NCBI RefSeq assembly: GCF_902859625.1
Contig: NZ_CADIJX010000004.1
Location: forward strand, 434,001-498,000
DNA length: 64,000 nucleotides
Direction: 5' to 3'
Source of the DNA: Achromobacter pestifer
GTDB lineage: Bacteria; Pseudomonadota; Gammaproteobacteria; Burkholderiales; Burkholderiaceae_B
This document shows positions 58,821 to 64,000 of the stretch, in pieces. The notes under the pieces are model-generated. The model made no database searches and was not told where the DNA came from. It worked only from the letters and a program-made list of their open reading frames with translations. Each line of letters begins with the position of its first letter. The stretch's first letter is position 1. A program made the position numbers and the translations under genes.

Positions 58821-59989
58821 GGTGACTCCAGCGTTTGCTCACGAACACTCTCAGGCAGAGCCACGGCGCCGTGAGCGGCGGCCGTGTACCGTTCAATGCG
58901 AAAGGCATCGATAGGAATGGGGGATTGGCCGTTGACGACCAGTTCGGACAGCACCTCGCCCACGGCGGGGCCGATCTGAAAGCCCGCGCCAGACAAGCCA
59001 AAGGCATGGAATAGGCCTGGCACCGTGCTGCTGGGCCCCAGCACGGGGTTGTGGTCGGGCATATTGCCTTCCACGCCCGTCCAGAAGCGAATGACCTGCG
59101 CCCCGCGCAGCACGGGCAATAACGTGGTGGCGTTGGCCATCAGCGCGCTCAGGTTGGCACGACCCGGCCGCGCGAAATCCGGGTCGGTCGACACACCGCG
59201 TCCGCCGCCGATCACGCAGTTGCCACGCGATACCTGGCGGGCATAAATGCCGCCGCCTTGAATGCCCAGGCTGACCGTCATGAACACGGGTAGCGGTTCG
59301 GTCACCATCATCAAGGGATGAATCGACGTCTCGGGCACGGCTTCGCCAAAACCTTCCGCGAACCGCCCCGCCCACGCGCCTGCGCAATTAAGCAGGTAAC
59401 GCGACCGTACTTCCAGCCCGTTGTCCGCGCGCAGGACGAAGCGCGAGCCGTCGTATTCGGCGGACGTCACGCGCACGCCTTCGCGCACGTCGGCACCCAG
59501 CGCGCTGGCGGCGCGCCCAAAGGCGGGCGACACCAGCCGTGGATTGGCGTGGCCGTCTTCGGGGCAGAACGAAGCGCCGGCCACATCCTGGCCCAGCCAA
59601 CCGAAGCGCTTGGCCAGCGTACGGCGGTCCAGCATGTCCAGATGCATGCCGAAGCCGCGCGTGCGTTCGCGATACGCCTCAAGCAGCGCCATGTCCGCCT
59701 CGGATGCCGCCAGCTTCAAGTGGCCCGAGCGCACGTATTCACCGTCGATGCCGATCAATTCCGGCAACCGCCCCCACAATTCATGCGCCCGCCGCGCCAG
59801 GGGCATCTGCTCCAGCCCACGGCCCTGGCGGCGCACGCCGCCATAGTTCACGCCGCTGGCACGGGCGCCGCACAGCGCGGCCTCCAACACCACCACCGGC
59901 ACGCCCTGGCGTCGCAGAAACAAGGCTGCGCTGCCGCCGACGATACCGCCCCCGATGATGGCGACCTCGGTGTCGATGCGCTGCGTCAT
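58817..59989 (-). CDS. DAO-family FAD-dependent oxidoreductase (operon 2)
   Basis: 390-aa flavoprotein. The FAD loop is AIIGGGIVGGSAALFLRRQGV (10-30). RASGVNYGGVRRQGRGLEQMPLA and GGGRGVSTDPDFARPGRANL match its paralogue at 40935. The C-terminal FHAFGLSGAGFQIGPAVGEVLSEL completes the FAD site. ATG 59989 overlaps the preceding BFD-flavoprotein gene by 4 bp. It is expected to be the catalytic subunit of the operon 2 oxidase. Confidence 0.92.
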   Translation of the reverse strand: MTQRIDTEVAIIGGGIVGGSAALFLRRQGVPVVVLEAALCGARASGVNYGGVRRQGRGLEQMPLARRAHELWGRLPELIGIDGEYVRSGHLKLAASEADMALLEAYRERTRGFGMHLDMLDRRTLAKRFGWLGQDVAGASFCPEDGHANPRLVSPAFGRAASALGADVREGVRVTSAEYDGSRFVLRADNGLEVRSRYLLNCAGAWAGRFAEGFGEAVPETSIHPLMMVTEPLPVFMTVSLGIQGGGIYARQVSRGNCVIGGGRGVSTDPDFARPGRANLSALMANATTLLPVLRGAQVIRFWTGVEGNMPDHNPVLGPSSTVPGLFHAFGLSGAGFQIGPAVGEVLSELVVNGQSPIPIDAFRIERYTAAAHGAVALPESVREQTLESP

Positions 59990-61371
59990 GCCGATTCCTT
60001 TTCCCGCCGATCCAGGCACACGACACGCACGGGCACCGGCTTGACCGGAGGCTGGTTGCGCAAGCGTCCGACTTCCGCTGGCGACCGGCCACACGCATGC
60101 GCGAGCACTTCGGCCGTGGCCGCGCCACACATGCGGCCCTGGCAGCGTCCCATGCCTACGCGGGTCAGCGCCTTCAGGCGGTTCATCTCTTGCGCCGCCG
60201 TCTCCCTGACCGCCTGGCGCACCGTGCCTGCCGTGACTTCCTCGCAACGGCAGATGACGGTGTCGTCATCGATGCTGGTTGCCCAATCCTCCGGAAACGG
60301 GAAGGCGCGCTCCAGCGTGGCGCGCACGCGGCCGTTGGCGGCCAGGCGCGTTTCCAGCAGGCGGGCACGCGCCGCATCGTGGGGATGCTGCGCATCTTCC
60401 AGCAAGGCCAGGGCGGCGCGTTCCCCCGCCAGTTCGGCCGCATCCGCGCCACCAATCGCGGCGCCGTCGCCCGCCACGTAGACGCCCAGCACGCTACTGC
60501 GCCCGGCGGCATCGCGTCGAGGCGTCCAATTACGGTCGCGGACATTGAATTCAAATTCGCAGCCGACAAGACTGGCCAGCTGGGTTTCCGACCGCAAGGC
60601 CAGCCCATAGCCCAACGCATCGCAATCGATGGTGTGCGTGCGCCGGCCCTGGCGGAAGGTCAACCCCGTCACGCGGTCCTTGCCCTGCACGGCCACGGGC
60701 CGCACACCGCTGTGCAACGGCACGCCATGCGCACGCAGCCAGGCCATGTAGTACAGGCCCTTGGCCAGCAAGCCGGGCGCGCGCAACATGCCCGGCAGCG
60801 CCGCCAACCGATCCGCCACGCGCGATGTGTCCAACACCGCCGCAACGTCCGCGCCGGCCTTGGCATACTGATAGGCCACCAGATACAGCAGTGGGCCGGT
60901 GCCCATGAAGGCCACGCGCGAACCGATCGCGCAGCCCTGGTACTTCAACGCCACCTGCGATCCGCCCAGCGTGTAGACGCCAGGCGTCAGCCAGCCAGGA
61001 AAGGGCAGGACGCGATCCGTCGCCCCCGTGGCCAGAATCAGATGCGTATATGGCACGGTCGTGCTGATGCCATCCTGAAGCACGTCCAGCGCCTTGCCCT
61101 CGGCGTTCCACACCAGGCTGCCTGGGCGGTAATCCACCTGTGGCAGCAAGGCGTCCATGGAACGGTGCACGGCGTCGGCCTTCCGATGCTCGGTGCCGTA
61201 CAGCGTCGACTTCGAGCGTTGAAATCCCGGTGGCGGCTGGCGGTAGATTTGGCCACCCGGGCGTTGCGCCTCGTCCAGGATCACCGGCCGCAATCCTTGC
61301 GCGGCCAGCGCCTGGGCCGCGCGCACGCCGGCGGGCCCAGCGCCGACAATGACAGGCAGCACCATGCTCAT
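59986..61371 (-). CDS. Opine-oxidase/HcnB-like flavoprotein with BFD [2Fe-2S] domain (operon 2)
   Basis: 461-aa paralogue of the 42103 gene. The first FAD loop is IVGAGPAGVRAAQALAAQGL. RPGGQIYRQPPPGF, ILATGATDRVLPFPGWLTPGV and the second loop FMGTGPLLYLVAYQYAKAG are conserved. The BFD cluster cysteines are in VICRCEEVT and VGMGRCQGRMCG. In place of the first cysteine of CGMGPC the sequence has V, while the last two cysteines remain. It overlaps both neighbours by 4 bp. Confidence 0.92.
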   Translation of the reverse strand: MSMVLPVIVGAGPAGVRAAQALAAQGLRPVILDEAQRPGGQIYRQPPPGFQRSKSTLYGTEHRKADAVHRSMDALLPQVDYRPGSLVWNAEGKALDVLQDGISTTVPYTHLILATGATDRVLPFPGWLTPGVYTLGGSQVALKYQGCAIGSRVAFMGTGPLLYLVAYQYAKAGADVAAVLDTSRVADRLAALPGMLRAPGLLAKGLYYMAWLRAHGVPLHSGVRPVAVQGKDRVTGLTFRQGRRTHTIDCDALGYGLALRSETQLASLVGCEFEFNVRDRNWTPRRDAAGRSSVLGVYVAGDGAAIGGADAAELAGERAALALLEDAQHPHDAARARLLETRLAANGRVRATLERAFPFPEDWATSIDDDTVICRCEEVTAGTVRQAVRETAAQEMNRLKALTRVGMGRCQGRMCGAATAEVLAHACGRSPAEVGRLRNQPPVKPVPVRVVCLDRREKESA

Positions 61372-61709
61372 GCGGCGTCATCCTCCGGCCAGGCCACGGC
61401 CGCCAGCGTGCCCGGCACGGTCACGGGAACAAGCGGCGTGCTTTGCAAGCACATGCCGGATTCGATGAATGTCGAACAAGCGCGCACGCGAGAACCGTCC
61501 TCCAGCTGCATCCAGCAGTCCTGGCAGGCACCCATCATGCAGAAGCCCGCGCGCGGGCCGCCGCCAAATTCAGAATGGCGCAGGCGGTCGGCCTGCGTCA
61601 GCACGGCCGTCAGCACAGTGTCGCCGGCCAGCGCCGTACAGGCTTGCCCGTCCAGCGTGAACGGCACCTCGGGACGGCCCTTTTCGGCCAGGCGTTTCAG
61701 TATTGCCAT
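61368..61709 (-). CDS. Small [2Fe-2S] protein, HcnA type (operon 2)
   Basis: 113-aa ferredoxin-like protein. The beta-grasp start EVPFTLDGQACTALAGDTVLTAVL is followed by the cluster loop AGFCMMGACQDCWMQLEDGSRVRACST, with four cysteines in the HcnA pattern. It is the first oxidase gene of operon 2, 37 bp after the permease gene. It has a C-terminal extension of about 30 residues compared with a minimal domain. Confidence 0.9.
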   Translation of the reverse strand: MAILKRLAEKGRPEVPFTLDGQACTALAGDTVLTAVLTQADRLRHSEFGGGPRAGFCMMGACQDCWMQLEDGSRVRACSTFIESGMCLQSTPLVPVTVPGTLAAVAWPEDDAA

Positions 61710-61746
61710 GATGCCGGCGCCTCTCTCTTCGCCTTTGGCAGTGCGT

Positions 61747-62541
61747 TCATTTCTGGCCTACCAGCACGCGGTCCAGGCCATACACGCGATCCAGCAGCAG
61801 CATGGTGACGGCGGTCAAGCCAATGACCAGCGCGGAAACGGCCGCCATCATCGGGTCGATGGATTCGGTGGCGTACATGTACATGCGCACGGGCAACGTG
61901 ATGGTCGACGGCGCGGTGATGAACACCGACATCGTCAGCTCATCGAAACTGTTGATGAAGGCCAGCAGCCATCCGCCCGACACACCCGGAATGATCAACG
62001 GCAGCGTTACCTGGAAGAACACCGTGGCACGGCTGGCTCCCAGCGACAGGGCAGCGTGCTCGATGGAGCGGTCAAAGCCGACCAGCGCGCCGATCACCAG
62101 CCGCATCACGTAAGGCGTGATGACGACGACGTGCGCGGCGACCAGCCACGAAAAGCTGCCCGCCATGCCCATCAATGCGAAGAAGCGCAGCAGCGCCACC
62201 CCCAGCACCAGATGCGGGATCATCAGCGGCGACAGGAACAAACCGTTCAGCACGTCGCGCCCCGGAAAGCGGTAGCGCGTGATGGCGATCGCCGCCGGCA
62301 CCGCCAGGCACACGGCGATGGTGGCCGACAGAAAGGCCAGCCACAGACTGTTCTGGAACGCCTGCATGAAGTTGGGATGATCGAACACCGCCTGGAACCA
62401 GCGCAGCGAAAAGCGCGTGGTCGGCACGGTAAGCGTCGTGTCCGGGGTGAACGCCACCAGGCACACGATGACCAGCGGCGCCAGCACGAACGCCACCACC
62501 AGAAAGTTGAACGCCAGCGCGAGGGGACCGTTTTTCTGCAT
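61747..62541 (-). CDS. Spermidine/putrescine-type ABC transporter permease, PotC-like (operon 2)
   Basis: 264-aa inner-membrane permease closely resembling the 44991 gene: MQKNGPLALAFNFLVVAFVLAPLVIVCLVAFTPD, RFSLRWFQAVFDHPNFMQAFQNSLWLAFLSAT and the EAA loop EHAALSLGASRATVFFQVTLPLIIPG. Six spans are predicted. It lies 17 bp after the partner permease. Confidence 0.93.
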   Translation of the reverse strand: MQKNGPLALAFNFLVVAFVLAPLVIVCLVAFTPDTTLTVPTTRFSLRWFQAVFDHPNFMQAFQNSLWLAFLSATIAVCLAVPAAIAITRYRFPGRDVLNGLFLSPLMIPHLVLGVALLRFFALMGMAGSFSWLVAAHVVVITPYVMRLVIGALVGFDRSIEHAALSLGASRATVFFQVTLPLIIPGVSGGWLLAFINSFDELTMSVFITAPSTITLPVRMYMYATESIDPMMAAVSALVIGLTAVTMLLLDRVYGLDRVLVGQK

Positions 62542-62558
62542 ATCGATTCCTTTGCGGC

Positions 62559-63446
62559 TCAGCCCAGGCTGCGGCGGTAAGAACGTTCCACGACGCGGTT
62601 GTACGCCATCATGATGATCACGTTGACCACCAGCAGCACGATCGCGATGGCGGCGCCCAGCGGCCAGTTCAGCTCGGTCAGGAACTCGTCATACACCACG
62701 GTCGCCACCATCTTCAAGCGGCGCCCGCCCAACAGCGCGGGAATGGCGAAGGAACTGGCCGACAGGCCGAACACGATCAAGCTGCCCGAAAGAATGCCCG
62801 GCATCGCCTGCGGCAACACAATGCGGGTCAGCGTCTGAAAGCGCGATGCGTTCAATGACAGCGCGGCGTGCTCAACGGTAGGGTCCAGCTTTTGCAGGGA
62901 CGTCCAGACCGGGATCACCATGAACGGCAGCATCACATGGACCAGGCCAATGATGACGGCGGTGGGCGTGTACAGCAGCGGCCCCAACCCCAAGGCCGCG
63001 GCGGCTCGGCCGATGGCGCCACCGGGGCCCAGCAGCATGCTCCAGCCGAAGGCGCGCACGACAAGCGAGATCAAGAGCGGCGACAACACCACCAACAAAA
63101 AGATCGAGCGCCACGGCTTGCCCATGCGAGACAGGATGTAGGCCTCGGGTGCGCCGATCAGCACGCAGATCAGCGTGGTGACACCGGCAATCCAGAACGT
63201 GCGCCAGAAGATCTCCAGGAAATAGCCATCCGTGACCACCGCCAGATAATGCTCATAGGTATGGCCAGGCAGAATCCCCGCGCCGTAGTCGAACGGACGA
63301 AACGACAGCACAAAAGTCAGTGCCAGCGGCGTCAACACCAGCGTCAGGAAGACGATGGCCAGCGGCAGCGAACCCAGGATGGCCAGCAGGCCATCATTGC
63401 GTGGCTTGGGACCGACGGCATTGCCCGATTGCGTCAGCGTTGCCAT
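62559..63446 (-). CDS. Spermidine/putrescine-type ABC transporter permease, PotB-like (operon 2)
   Basis: 295-aa permease. SRMGKPWRSIFLLVVLSPLLISLVVRAFGWSMLLG parallels the operon 1 partner. The EAA loop is EHAALSLNASRFQTLTRIVLPQAMPG. About six spans are predicted. ATG 63446 gives MATLTQSGNAVG. It is 1 bp from the ATPase stop. The frame upstream of the ATG lies in the ATPase gene. Confidence 0.93.
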   Translation of the reverse strand: MATLTQSGNAVGPKPRNDGLLAILGSLPLAIVFLTLVLTPLALTFVLSFRPFDYGAGILPGHTYEHYLAVVTDGYFLEIFWRTFWIAGVTTLICVLIGAPEAYILSRMGKPWRSIFLLVVLSPLLISLVVRAFGWSMLLGPGGAIGRAAAALGLGPLLYTPTAVIIGLVHVMLPFMVIPVWTSLQKLDPTVEHAALSLNASRFQTLTRIVLPQAMPGILSGSLIVFGLSASSFAIPALLGGRRLKMVATVVYDEFLTELNWPLGAAIAIVLLVVNVIIMMAYNRVVERSYRRSLG

Positions 63447-63447
63447 G

Positions 63448-64000
63448 TCAGGCCTCTTCCTGCACCGGGGCCCGCAGCACGCGCAACACGCCCTCGGCCC
63501 AGTCCAGGCCGATCGCCTCGCCATCGTCATGCGGGCGGCGGCCGTCGTTCGGTGTCAGCACGGTCAGTGCGCCCACCGGGGAATCCAGGTCGTACATCCA
63601 TTGGCTGCCCAGGAAATAGCGCGTGCTGACCACACAGGACAACTTGCCCTGGCCCGCAGGCACCGGCACCAGCTTTTCGGGGCGCAGCGACAGCTGCACG
63701 CTGTCGCCGTGACGCAGGCCTTCGCCGTCGACCATGACGCGCAGCGCGCCGGTTTCAATTTCGGCTTGCGCGCCGCAGCGCGTGACACGGCCCGGCAGCA
63801 AGTTGGTCTTGCCCACGAAGCGCGAGATGAATTCGCTTTGCGGGTGTTCGTACATGCGGAATGGCGCATCGACTTGCGTGGCGCGGCCGTCCTGCATGAC
63901 CACGACGCGGTCGCTGATGGACAAGGCTTCCGCCTGGTCATGGGTAACCATCACCGTCGTCGTGCCGATCTTCTTCTGAATGCTGCGCAATTCAAACTGC
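63448..64000 (-). CDS. Spermidine/putrescine-type ABC transporter ATP-binding protein, C-terminal part (runs off window)
   Basis: The last ~184 residues of a PotA-like ATPase. The visible part starts just after Walker B, with FELRSIQKKIGTTTVMVTHDQAEALSISDRVVVM containing the H-loop histidine. FRMYEHPQSEFISRFVGKTNLLPG leads into a TOBE domain to the end. The start and the operon 2 promoter lie to the right of the window. It matches the arrangement of the 46656 gene in operon 1. Confidence 0.94.
   Translation of the reverse strand, partial: QFELRSIQKKIGTTTVMVTHDQAEALSISDRVVVMQDGRATQVDAPFRMYEHPQSEFISRFVGKTNLLPGRVTRCGAQAEIETGALRVMVDGEGLRHGDSVQLSLRPEKLVPVPAGQGKLSCVVSTRYFLGSQWMYDLDSPVGALTVLTPNDGRRPHDDGEAIGLDWAEGVLRVLRAPVQEEA

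Noticed and set aside
60097..62580. Very long plus-strand open frame (827 codons) opposite operon 2
   Set aside because: It runs antisense to four well-supported overlapping genes and its product is His/Gln/Arg-rich with no domain pattern. This is a typical artefact of high third-position GC on the other strand.

Overview
The window looks like a chromosome segment from a betaproteobacterium of the family Alcaligenaceae, most likely Achromobacter or close to Bordetella. The DNA is GC-rich and genes are tightly packed. There are two tripartite-tricarboxylate (Bug-type) binding proteins and very many solute ABC/TRAP importers. TopB carries a histone-H1-like Ala/Lys tail. The D-threonine aldolase-like protein has the length (379 aa) and active-site numbering (K59, H347, D349) that I recall for Alcaligenes/Arthrobacter enzymes. 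No rRNA, tRNA, CRISPR, prophage or insertion sequence is visible.

Layout. 1-6.8 kb: 5' part of argD (minus), a Bug protein, an SDR plus LysR pair, and a complete polar-amino-acid ABC importer. 6.9-11.5 kb: a D-threonine-aldolase-like gene divergent from a TAXI-type TRAP importer. 11.7-18.5 kb: housekeeping genes (smg, gluQ, a large fused membrane protein, topB). 18.6-22.1 kb: a NitT/TauT-type ABC importer with an SDR. 22.3-24.7 kb: an acetolactate-synthase-like gene divergent from an Lrp/AsnC regulator. 24.7-34 kb: bestrophin, a SET-domain methyltransferase, ribB under an FMN riboswitch, an MFS/TetR pair, several small enzymes, a ketopantoate-reductase-like gene and a DedA-rhodanese fusion. 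34.5-40.6 kb: a BMP-type nucleoside-like ABC importer followed by a cytosine deaminase.

40.5-64 kb is the most interesting part. It holds two parallel catabolic operons on the minus strand. Each couples a spermidine/putrescine-type ABC importer to an opine-oxidase-like, HcnABC-like set: a pyridine-nucleotide-disulfide-type flavoprotein with a C-terminal BFD [2Fe-2S] domain, a small [2Fe-2S] protein and a DAO-type flavoprotein. Operon 1 (40552-48809) has an extra DAO subunit and a RidA imine deaminase, and is controlled by a divergent GntR/UTRA regulator with three matching operators. Operon 2 (56720-64000, entering from outside the window) ends with a D-2-hydroxyacid dehydrogenase. Between them lies a hydantoinase/oxoprolinase HyuAB operon with a Bug protein and a divergent LysR. 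I infer that the two operons import secondary amines such as opines or N-carboxyalkyl amino acids and split them into an amino acid plus a 2-oxo acid.

The window also holds dispersed intergenic elements: four copies of an exactly 64-bp element with constant arms and a variable ~30-bp centre, all at gene 3' ends, and two copies of a ~90-bp palindromic element whose stems differ in sequence but keep pairing.
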